Under the pieces are notes generated by a model. It searched no databases. It saw only the letters and a list, made by a program, of their open reading frames with translations, and had not been told where the DNA came from. From Prostheceraeus crozeri (Eukaryota > Platyhelminthes > Polycladida > Euryleptidae), in contig CAJQUW010005296.1 in NCBI GenBank assembly GCA_907163375.1, positions 124,001 through 188,000 on the forward strand: a DNA stretch of 64,000 nucleotides, written 5' to 3'. How positions within the stretch are numbered: the stretch's first letter is position 1; the number at the start of each line of letters is the position of its first letter. A program made the translations under genes and the position numbers. Shown in pieces: positions 9,085 through 17,395 of this stretch.

Positions 9085-11604
9085 TGTAAATATGAAAAAA
9101 GTGCATCTGAGCAAAGTAAAGAAAAATATTTATTTGAACAAAAACCATTATGTTGGGGAATGTACATTCATTCAAATTATCCTGAATTATTTAAATCAGA
9201 ATATTATCAATACTATGGTGAAGATAGTTCAGAAATGTTTACAAAGAAAGTAGAAGAATTACAAGGACGTTTTTCACAATTGCTTGAAACAAATATACCA
9301 ATGCTTCCATTAACGGATGAAGAAAAAATTAATTTTGTTAATGAAACAAAATGTTATTACTATGGAAAAGGTTTTACAAATAATTATAAATCTGGCAGAG
9401 ATAGATATCTTGATAAGGTAAAAGATCATGATCATCTAAATGGATTATATGGAGGTGCAGCACATAATTCTTGTAATCTTAATGCTAATAAATTTAAATA
9501 TAACTTTGTTCCTCTATATTTCTACAATGGTTCTAAATATGATTTCCATCTAGTAATGAAAGATTTATTTTCATCTGAAAAATTACAACAACAACAAATA
9601 AATGTACTATGTAAAACATAAGAAGAATATTTTTCAATGCAATTAGGTTGTATTAGAATTTTAGATGCATTTAGATTTTTTACTCCTTATTCATTGGATG
9701 TTATGGGAAAAACTTTGAAATCTGAACAATGTAAAATATTAAATAAATATAATTTAAAACCTTTAAAAAGCATATTTCCGTATGAGTACATAACTGGAGA
9801 TAAAACCTGTGGTTCACAGTCGAAGACTGATTTTAATTCTGTGAATAAAATTATGGAAGAAAAACAACTTCCTCCAATAAATAAATTTAAATCAACATTA
9901 AAACAATCACAATTATCTAAAGAAGACTATCCAGAAGCTGAAAAGAATTGGAGAGAGTTAAATTGTAAAACAATGTATGATTATACAATGAAATATCTTC
10001 AGATAGATGTATTAATCCTTACTGATCTTTTTGAAAACTTTCGTGACATGTGCATAGAATATTACGGAATAGATCCATGTTATTGTTATTCTACACCAGG
10101 TTTAACATGGTTACCAGGATTAAAACATACAAATGTTAAACTTAAACATTATAAAGAGAATACATATGATAAATTATTAATTTTTGAATCTGGAATTAGA
10201 GGTGGAGTTTCATCAGTTTTAGGTAATAGATATGTTAAATGTTATAATAAGAAAGTAAATCCACAAGAATATGGAATAATGAAACCTTTATCTCCAGAAG
10301 AAAAAGAAAAAATATTAGAAATTTTTCGAACGAAACGAGAAGGAGTAGAACGTGAAAATGCAATTGATGAGTTTATGAGAGAGAACTATTTGTTATATTA
10401 TGATTTTAATAGTTTATATTCTTCTTGCATGATACAAGAATTACCAACAGGTGAGATGGAATGGTGTAATATTCTTGATTATCAAAAAACATATGATGGA
10501 AATTATAATCATGGTTATATATATGAAGTTGATTTAGTATACCCTGATGAAATAAAAGGTAAAACAAAATATTTTCCTTTCTGTCCCGAAAACAAAATTC
10601 CCAATGTAGAAGATTTTTCAGATTATCAAAAATCTTTAATTCCTAAGAAATACAGACCAACAAAAAAACTTATGTTAACACAAAGTAATAAAGGAAAGTA
10701 TGTTGTTGAAGGAAGAATGCTAGATTGGTATTTAGAACATGGAATGATTCTCACCAAAATACATCGAAAACTATTTTATCAAAAAACTAAATGGTTAAAA
10801 AATTATATAGAGTTCAATATTGAAAAACGTAAAATAGCTAAAAGAAATAAAGATGATTTTGGAAACGTGTTCTTCAAATTAATGAATAATGCATTTTATG
10901 GTAAGACTTTAGAAAATGTGCGTAATAGACAAAATATTGAAATAGTTTATGATAAAGATAGGTTTCAAAATTTAACAAGGAAACCTACATATAAAAGAAC
11001 TACTAGATTTAATGATGAACTATGTGTTGTACATTTACGTCGAATCAGCGTAAAAGATGATAAGTTTAATTTTATTGGATTCAGTATATTAGAATTAGCT
11101 AAACTATTTATGTATAGATTTATATATGATTATTTAGCACCTGCTTATGGCAAAAACTATAAATTACACTTTACAGATACCGATTCTGTTTTCTTAGAAT
11201 TAATAATACCGTATAATTCTGCACTTGTTAAAGAAATAGATAAAATAAAAGATATCATTTATCCTTCTGATTTATGTAAAGTAAAAGATGAATTAGAAGG
11301 AAATGAAGATTTCATAACAGAAGCTATATTTTTAAAATCTAAATGTTACTGTTATGATACAACTAATAATATTAAAACACATAAAACATCAAAAGGAATT
11401 TCAAAGGCATCAGTGGCTAATCAAATAACATTTCAAGATTATAAAAATGCATTATTTAATAATGAAATAAAAACAGCATGTAATTATAGACTTAATTCAA
11501 AGAAACATAAAATGTATTTAAAAGAAAAACATAAATTAGCATTAGATCCATTTGATGATAAAAGAAAAATTTTACCTGATGGAATAACTACTTCACCTTT
11601 TTAA

Positions 11605-11710
11605 TTTTCTAATTTCTAAGATAGACAAATTTGATATATATATAAAATGAAAAAATAAAATATTATATCACTATATTTTGTATATTTTTATCACTCGGCG
11701 AACAAATGTT
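11605..11710. other. Convergent gap between polymerase and ATPase
   Basis: About 100 bp of AT-rich DNA between convergent stop codons, with an ATATATATAAAATGAAAAAATAAAATATTATAT stretch broken into short palindromic pieces. It probably contains transcription end signals; none is definite. Confidence 0.3.
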
Positions 11711-12457
11711 CTATAACTCTATCATGAATTTTTTATCAATATTAATTGTGATAAATCCATAATCTTTTGACCAAGCATTGTTACACGATTGTTTAAATTC
11801 ATCTTTATTTCTTACACATAAATCTCTTAACAAATCACTTAAGTTTCTTGCATTTATTTCAAATAGTATAAATATATTTGCATTCCTTCTAACAACACTT
11901 CCGTCTAATGAATACATACTTTGTGTTAAATAAAATACACTACAGTTATTATGTCTACCTCTTGTGAAATAATTTCTCTGAAGTGACTGATTTCTGTCAT
12001 TAACACAATCATCAAAAATTACACAATGTTTCATTGTTTTATCTAGTTTACTAGGATCTTGCATATTACCACTATCATCTATTAATTGTATCTTTATATG
12101 CTTATTTTGATTGGTTTCTACTAACTGATTATTTTTTGCTGCTTCTTCACACCACGAACTTATTTCTTCTTCATCTTCAGATTTTTCATATTCTTTGAAT
12201 AATGAAGCAATTGCTGTTTTTTTAAGATTATTTTCAAATCCATATTTTAAAAATTGATAGACGGGTTGTTCTGCTGTTGTTGTATAAATTATAAGATTGT
12301 TATAATCCAAAAAATTTGGAGTCGTTAAAATTTTAAACAATAGATACGTTTTACCACAACCTGATCTTCCGCAAATAACTGACAAAACTTTATTAGATGA
12401 ATTTGGATGATGATTAAATTAAAGTTTTTTTTTATTTAATGGTAGTACTTCACTCAT
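11711..12457 (-). pseudogene. Genome-packaging ATPase (FtsK/HerA-type), early stop
   Basis: A Walker A motif (CGRSGCGKTYLLFKI) opens the conserved part, and a Walker B-like segment (HCVIFDDCVND) follows about 125 residues later, as in Polinton/adenovirus-type packaging ATPases that drive DNA into capsids. The body is intact from about 12418 to 11711 (224 or more residues). An ATG with the shared A-rich leader lies at 12455-12457, in the same frame, but after 12 codons it meets TAA at 12419-12421, next to a run of T10 on the plus strand. Either the N-terminus is destroyed, or a run-length error hides the true junction. A downstream non-ATG start is possible but unsupported. Confidence 0.8.
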
Positions 12458-12522
12458 TTTTTAACAAAAAAATTATTTTTATTTTAAAAGAAGAAGAAAA
12501 TTTAACTTCTCTAGCTTTGCGT

Positions 12523-12607
12523 GGGAGTTTATACCTCCCTAACGGGAGTTTATACCTCTCGAACGGGAGTTTATACCTCTCGAACGGGAGTTTATACCTC
12601 CCGAACC
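12523..12607. repeat. Four tandem 21-bp hairpin units
   Basis: Copies begin with GGGAG at 12523, 12544, 12565 and 12586. Outer copies can pair GGGAG with CTCCC around loop TTTATAC; inner copies end CTCTCGAAC. The last unit supplies the final codons and the TAA stop of the penton-like gene on the minus strand. Confidence 0.8.
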
Positions 12608-13380
12608 AAAAGATCTATCATAATCTCTTCACCTCCAAAATTTATTTCTTGTCCTTTTTCATCAGTGATTCTAATGTTAATGTTGTTAATAGTTTTTCTT
12701 GTAATAGGGAAATATATTAATGTTTGTGGAATTACATTTAATCTATAACCAATGGGTACAGTAAAAGCTGGAAAACTGAATATTAAATTTGATAATTTAC
12801 CATTTATATATCCTCCTTCAATAATGTCACAATGTACAACAATTGAATTTATTTCAGTCATTTTTGGAATCTTCTCACCTAAATGATAACCTTGACTATA
12901 GGTTTGTTTATTAAATCCTAATAGCTTTGACAATGATCTATCATGATTAAAATCAACTTGATGATTTTCGTCTAAAGTAAGAGAAAATTTATTAACTGCC
13001 AGTTCAACTGCAAAATGTAATTGTTTCTTATCTTTAAATGGTATACCTAAATGTCTCTTAATTTCATTTGATATTGATTCAACTTCGTAAGAACCAGGAA
13101 GAAAAGTTAGTATTTTCCATGTTTTGCCTTTATCAGTAGAATATCTAAATTGATCATTCACATCTTTGATAACGTTTTGAATAGTGTTAAATGTGGAGAA
13201 ACTAGTCAATGCAATTTGATAATTTTTATTTTGTTCTAAATGAAGAATGGGTTCTAAATTACAAGTGTGTGATGAAGTAGTTGTTATAATTTTTAACGTC
13301 GTACTAAATTTTGATGAACCCAAAATCTCTGTCAAATTTTCTAAATGATTATTAATTTTGTCTAAATCTGCTGAACACAT
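12592..13380 (-). CDS. Penton-like minor capsid protein (single jelly-roll)
   Basis: Uninterrupted 262-residue protein matching the minor capsid (penton base-like) family of adintoviruses/Polintons, which fills the five-fold vertices. Recognisable segments in order: NKNYQIALTSFSTFNTIQNV (about residue 70), LPGSYEVESISNEIKRHLG, SKLLGFNKQTYSQGYH, INSIVVHCDIIEGGYINGKL, GYRLNVIPQTLIYFPI and INFGGEEIMIDLLVREV. The last residues (REV) and the stop come from a tandem hairpin repeat, so the original C-terminus may have differed. The ATG at 13380 has the shared A-rich leader. It is followed on the same strand by the ATPase gene. Confidence 0.8.
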   Translation of the reverse strand: MCSADLDKINNHLENLTEILGSSKFSTTLKIITTTSSHTCNLEPILHLEQNKNYQIALTSFSTFNTIQNVIKDVNDQFRYSTDKGKTWKILTFLPGSYEVESISNEIKRHLGIPFKDKKQLHFAVELAVNKFSLTLDENHQVDFNHDRSLSKLLGFNKQTYSQGYHLGEKIPKMTEINSIVVHCDIIEGGYINGKLSNLIFSFPAFTVPIGYRLNVIPQTLIYFPITRKTINNINIRITDEKGQEINFGGEEIMIDLLVREV

Positions 13381-13445
13381 TTTTTAGTTAAAATTTTAAA
13401 TTAACATTTTTTATAAAAAAATTAAAAACAACAACATATTTCAGC

Positions 13446-13475
13446 TACGGGCGAAGCCCTAGAACATTCGGTTCG
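13446..13475. repeat. Double hairpin supplying a stop codon
   Basis: GGGC-GAA-GCCC at 13449-13459 and, in antisense, GAAC-CGAAT-GTTC at 13462-13474. It is the inverted counterpart of 7387-7406 (20 identical bases). On the minus strand it encodes the last residues (NRMF) and the TAG of the neighbouring gene. Confidence 0.75.
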
Positions 13476-14271
13476 TTATACATTTATAATCCTCTTCATT
13501 TAGAATCTTCTTTTCTAACAGTCTTTTCAATATAGCATGAATTTCATTGAAACTAGAATTATGTCCTTCTTTTATTGCCGATATTAAAATATTTAATCTA
13601 TTTAGTAATTCTTGTGGATCATCTGGTAAAAATACAGTTGTTTCTGTTTTAAAACTTTTTCCTACTTTAACTCCCGTTGATAATAAATTTTCTAATTGTT
13701 TATAACGTCTAAGAGATTTTACTGCACCAACTCTATCTAACATAGCTTTATATTTTATGAGATTTTCTACAGCATAATTATTTAAATCTGCTCCTCTTAA
13801 AAGATCAACTAAATTTCTATCTAAATTAAAAGGAGATTTATCTGGTGAAAAAATTAAACCTCGAAATGGTTGTGGAAATATTTCTTTTTGTCCGAGATAA
13901 AATCTAGGTATTGTTTTTCCATCTATAAATGAAATAGAATGTTCAAATTGCATAGATTTTGGTAATTTCTTATTAATGTTTGATTCTAGTAATCCATAGT
14001 CATCTAATATAGTTTTGTGCTCTGGATCTGTTATATCAATTTGTTTATCATTATTTGTAAGTTCTTTTTCAAGAGTTTTAAATGGTTTCATAGTTTTTTC
14101 AAAATCAGTTTTTACTTGCTCGGTTTGCTGCATTTTTTCAAACATATCAGATTGAATACCAGCTTTTATCATTCTATGTTGAAGATGATTTTCTTTCATA
14201 ATATTTCTTTGTTTTATTAACTCTTCTAATTGTTTAATTCTTTTAAAATTATCAGCTCTAATTTTATCCAT
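13459..14271 (-). CDS. Conserved-looking coiled-coil Maverick protein, function unknown
   Basis: About 270 residues from the ATG at 14271 (MDKIRADNFKRIKQLEEL). This start is preferred to the longer frame (14337), which would overlap the upstream gene; it lies 2 bases after that gene's stop and has the shared A-rich leader. The N-terminal half is a Lys/Glu/Gln-rich coiled coil. The middle (ISFIDGKTIPRFYLGQKEIF, then FRGLIFSPDKSPFNLDRN) looks globular, and the C-terminal part is helical. Similar coiled-coil proteins are common in Mavericks, but I know no established function. The stop codon comes from an inserted hairpin, so the protein may be truncated or extended compared with relatives. Confidence 0.6.
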   Translation of the reverse strand: MDKIRADNFKRIKQLEELIKQRNIMKENHLQHRMIKAGIQSDMFEKMQQTEQVKTDFEKTMKPFKTLEKELTNNDKQIDITDPEHKTILDDYGLLESNINKKLPKSMQFEHSISFIDGKTIPRFYLGQKEIFPQPFRGLIFSPDKSPFNLDRNLVDLLRGADLNNYAVENLIKYKAMLDRVGAVKSLRRYKQLENLLSTGVKVGKSFKTETTVFLPDDPQELLNRLNILISAIKEGHNSSFNEIHAILKRLLEKKILNEEDYKCITNRMF

Positions 14272-14273
14272 TT

Positions 14274-15104
14274 TTAAAATATAATATTTGAATTTTGTGG
14301 TAACATTGGAATACAACAAAAACATTTTACTGAACAAATTATTTTTTTATTGCTTTGTTGTCTGACATCTTTTCGTTTAAAGGTTTTCTCGTTATAAGTT
14401 TTGTTTAATAAAGTTTTGCTTAAATTTTCGCTCAAAGTTTTTAGCTCTTCTAAAAAAATTTTGTCATTTTCTTCATTAGAAATTTTACCATCACCAGAAA
14501 TTTTGCCATCCTGTTTATTCTTATCATCAACTTTTTCTGACTGTAATTGAAATGATATTTGATTTACTTCATTAGCTATTTGATCAAATTTTTCAATCTC
14601 ATCTAACGTAATAACATTATCATCACATACTCTTTGAAAGTAGTAATGTAGTTTGTCATAGACTTCTTTAATATGTAAATGCTTAGTTTTTAATGATTTT
14701 CGTTTCTTAGTTATTAAAGATTTATCTAACATTGTAACAAGTGAAGTTGCAAAAACACCCGCACCTGTTAAAGCTGTAGCAACTACTGGAATTACTAAAA
14801 CACCTGAAGATATAACAATTGTTAAAGCACCTAAACTTATTGTTAAGAATATGCCAATTCCTTGTGTTACATTCTTAACTTTAGTCCATCTCTTTCTTAA
14901 TTTTTTATAATGCTCTAATCTTAATAATAATTTAGATTCTTTATCTTTCATATACCTAACTCTGTCTTTATGTTTTTCTTTATTCATCTTTTCGATGTAT
15001 ATCTTTTCAATGTCCATTAAAGTAGAACTACGTTCATATGATAACGAAGGATATATTCTTGCGGTTTCTTCCACTTTTGTTTCATCCACTTTTGTTTCTT
15101 CCAT
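14274..15104 (-). CDS. Coiled-coil protein with hydrophobic hairpin, Maverick type
   Basis: About 276 residues from the ATG at 15104 (MEETKVDETK), chosen over an upstream in-frame ATG (15128) because of its A-rich leader. A charged helical N-terminus (to about 85) is followed by two hydrophobic Gly/Ala/Val segments (GIFLTISLGALTIVISSGVL, then VIPVVATALTGAGVFATSLV) that could form a membrane hairpin. A helical region containing DDNVITLDEIEKFDQIANE and a Lys-rich tail follow. This layout recurs in many Maverick/adintovirus genomes; its role, perhaps membrane-associated and virion-related, is not established. It is the last recognisable gene before the right terminal palindrome. Confidence 0.6.
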   Translation of the reverse strand: MEETKVDETKVEETARIYPSLSYERSSTLMDIEKIYIEKMNKEKHKDRVRYMKDKESKLLLRLEHYKKLRKRWTKVKNVTQGIGIFLTISLGALTIVISSGVLVIPVVATALTGAGVFATSLVTMLDKSLITKKRKSLKTKHLHIKEVYDKLHYYFQRVCDDNVITLDEIEKFDQIANEVNQISFQLQSEKVDDKNKQDGKISGDGKISNEENDKIFLEELKTLSENLSKTLLNKTYNEKTFKRKDVRQQSNKKIICSVKCFCCIPMLPQNSNIIF

Positions 15105-15201
15105 TTTTAAAGAAATATTTTTAGTCACATGATATATTTTAAAAACCTGAAAGATGGATAAAATTCATGAATTTGAGATTCTTAACTTTTATGATTTTTT
15201 C

Positions 15202-15514
15202 GGTGTCCTGGAACGGTCATGATTTAAGCGAGAAAATTGTAATTCTCAAATTTGAGATTTTGAAAGATTTGAAAATTGGGTATTTTTAAAAACGCCCAAA
15301 TTTATGAATTTAGGTCTTCATAACCTGAAAAAGGGTTCAAATTCATAAATTTGGGCGTTTTTAAAAATACTATTTTTTCAAAAAATGATACTTTTTAAAT
15401 GGACTAAATTTATGAATTTAGGTCTTAAAAACCTGAAAAAGGGTCTAAATTCATGAATTTATGTCGTTTTTAAAGATACCCAATTTTCAAATTTTATGGT
15501 GTCCTGGAACGGTC
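15202..15514. repeat. Nested AT-rich palindrome, candidate right end of viral element
   Basis: A 17-bp direct repeat GGTGTCCTGGAACGGTC (15202-15218 and 15498-15514) brackets two hairpin units. The first has arms of about 35 bp (about 15278-15310 and 15338-15371, with GTATTTTTAAAAACGCCC). The second repeats the core AAATTTATGAATTTAGGTC near 15409-15464. Outer arms also pair (GAAAATTGGGTATTTTTAAA with TTTAAAGATACCCAATTTTC). Mavericks end in long terminal inverted repeats, so this may be part of one; the partner end is outside the window. Confidence 0.55.
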
Positions 15515-15536
15515 TTTTGCCCATTACTAGCATTAT

Positions 15537-15893
15537 TTGACATTTAACATAAGACAGAAAGATATCGAACCATTGCTGAAAATGATGTGTGGAAATCATG
15601 ATTTATCGGTAAGAACAAGAGCTTATAGAAGTAGATTAGAATATGAAGACAGAATATGTAGCATCTGCAATGATGGAACAATAGAAACTGTATTTCATTT
15701 TATCTGTGAATGTTCGATGTACAACAAAATAAAGTCACAAATAACACCATTTCTTGTCAATATCACAAAGCGAGATTTCTATGGAATGCTTCAGAAAATT
15801 GATATTGGAGGTATTGTGAAGTTAAGCAAAATCATAAAAGCAGCAAATGAAGCCAGATCTAAAGCATTGTTACAGCAACGAATGATTGCATGA
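15537..15893 (+). pseudogene. C-terminal fragment of non-LTR retrotransposon (RT zinc-binding region)
   Basis: An open frame of 118 residues contains SRLEYEDRICSICNDGTIETVFHFICECSMY, a Cys-x2-Cys ... His-x3-Glu-Cys type zinc-binding motif that follows many LINE reverse transcriptases. No RT core is present upstream: the viral terminal palindrome begins within 25 bp. It is thus a truncated relic, or the 5' part was removed by integration of the viral element. The role in complete elements is nucleic-acid binding. Confidence 0.55.
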
Positions 15894-17338
15894 ATATCAT
15901 TCAACTGCATAAAACCGAGACACGCAATAACGCTCTCAGTCGAATTTACTGAAGTCTATATCAGCCAAAGAGGTCCAGAACATTGAGTCTGAATTGTATG
16001 CAATTGTGCTTCAACATTGAATGCTCCATTTCATGCAAGCAGCTGCTCAATATCATTTATATGTATGATTTCAGTAAATATGCGAGAATATTTATACTTT
16101 AATAAAATTCTGTTCCGGACCTCCTAATAATTAGACCTCCTACTAAATAGGTATGTAAAATATGCTTTGGGATACTTTCAATAATTAAAAACTTGACAAT
16201 GTGATATCAGGCCGCTTATATTTATTAATGTTTATAACCTATTCTCTAAATATCATTCATCCACTTCTTGCTATAATAAAATAGTACTGTATTCAAATGC
16301 AGTTTGTGCAATGTCAATGTCCTCTCCTTCCAGAGCTATCCTAATTTCTCCATCGTTGTCTGCTTCATGATATTGTCATCCATCTTGTAAATATTTCCAT
16401 GACATTATCATAGTCGTAATTCTAACATTGTTCACCATATTTTGTATTCGTGTTCTCGATTGAGAAATAAACGTTATGATATTTTGTAGTCGGTACACTA
16501 TATTAGACATCTGTTGAACGTGTTTGCGGATATAGTTTGCGGATGAAAGAGAGTGGATAGACAAACCCATACCAGTATAGAGCCACAGGACGCCGAGACA
16601 GTTTTCAATCTTGCTTATCTAATTAGCATTGACTCTTTCATTTGGATTAGTATTTACTCAGCTACATGCATTTCAAGATCGAGATGTGTATGGTATCTAG
16701 CAATTGCTTTGCTGTCATCACGAATAGGCTTATATCAAATTTTGATGTTATTGTGTTGTTGCAGGTTAGTTTTGATTGAGTTGTTCGAAACATGCTGCTT
16801 GCAACGACCAACAAGCGCGTTTGTTGCATATGCAAATGATCAGACACCACTACAAGTGTCTTGTGGGTACAGCAACATTATTTCTACTACCAGACTGCAG
16901 CTGGAAAGAAACAGTGTTGAATTCGTAATTCAATGAACAATATTGAAAGATATGCGAAAATCCACCGACAAATTGTTGAACTAATATGCTGAAGGTGCGT
17001 TTACATTAGACTGATAAAGAAAACGACAAATATAACGATTAATGGAAACAAAATCACTCTACATGTGAGAAAATATAGTTGTTGCTCACATTGTCCCGAT
17101 TTTCTCGATGACAAATAGTTGCAATATGAACAGCGGAATACATTCAACGACAAAAGTGAAATATCGTCACGATTTTATTGCTATCATTGTCGGCCGAACG
17201 ATCGGTGTGATCGCACCGTAGGTTCCTACTAATAGAATTCTGGGATTTCCGCAAAGCAAGCTAAAGTCCAAATCAAACATATTTTCTTGTCATTTCTGAA
17301 CTTTAAAGTAAAGACTTTCTGAGGAAATACGTGCATTC
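15894..17338. other. Non-coding stretch
   Basis: No convincing gene. Short open frames near 16.4-16.9 kb lack recognisable domains or codon bias. A small imperfect direct repeat with GACCTCCTA occurs near 16120-16145. The end is the probable 5' region of the LRR gene. Confidence 0.4.
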
Positions 17339-17350
17339 ATGATTGCTTTG

Positions 17351-17361
17351 TTTTCTTACAG
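17351..17361 (+). promoter_or_regulatory. Splice acceptor upstream of LRR gene
   Basis: Pyrimidine-rich TTTTCTTACAG directly before CTCAGCGAG. It implies a non-coding 5' exon further upstream and supports the downstream ATG at 17396 as the start. Confidence 0.5.
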
Positions 17362-17395
17362 CTCAGCGAGAATATTCTACACAAAAATCCCTACA

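Larger units (their letters stand above)
7127..11604 (+). pseudogene. Protein-primed family B DNA polymerase with N-terminal extension, broken
   Basis: Replicative polymerase of the virus. The start is probably the ATG at 7127, which opens a C2H2-like finger (FYCVLCKK, then HLNSKLH across a frameshift at the A7 run near 7165). The region to about 8100 (ESGWRFVKILSK, GSSYVPLPF, YCFLWSIIAHL) is the conserved N-terminal domain of arthropod-type Maverick polymerases. It is followed by a long Gln/Asn/Glu coiled coil (8340-8720) and a second finger (CLQCMTSFRTKEEMNRHLENC, near 8810). Exonuclease motifs follow (YCDFEAYN; YNGSKYDFHLV; YLQIDVLILTDLF), then polymerase motifs A (DFNSLYSSCM, near 10400), B (KLMNNAFYGKTLENV, near 10880) and C (TDTDSVF, near 11180). 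Breaks: frameshifts near 7165, 7955 (A6 run) and about 8760, and an in-frame TAA at 9619-9621. The last frame (9637-11604) is intact. Total about 1,490 codons, longer than usual for the family. Confidence 0.85.
1..15514. mobile_element. Endogenous adintovirus / Maverick-Polinton-type element (left end outside window)
   Basis: This block holds the gene set that defines adintovirus/Maverick elements: adenain-like protease, rve integrase, protein-primed family B polymerase, FtsK/HerA-type packaging ATPase, double-jelly-roll capsid protein and penton-like protein. Base composition is markedly AT-rich with long A and T runs, unlike the more mixed DNA to its right. The protease frame is open at base 1, so the element continues to the left and its left terminus is unseen. 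The right limit is inferred from the last viral gene (start at 15104) and a nested palindrome ending near 15514; a LINE fragment follows at 15537. Several genes are broken, so this is probably an integrated, decaying copy, although some frameshifts could be assembly errors. Confidence 0.9.

Noticed and set aside
16553..16936. 127-codon plus-strand open frame
   Set aside because: No domain, no signal peptide or codon bias, and overlapping frames of equal quality on the other strand.
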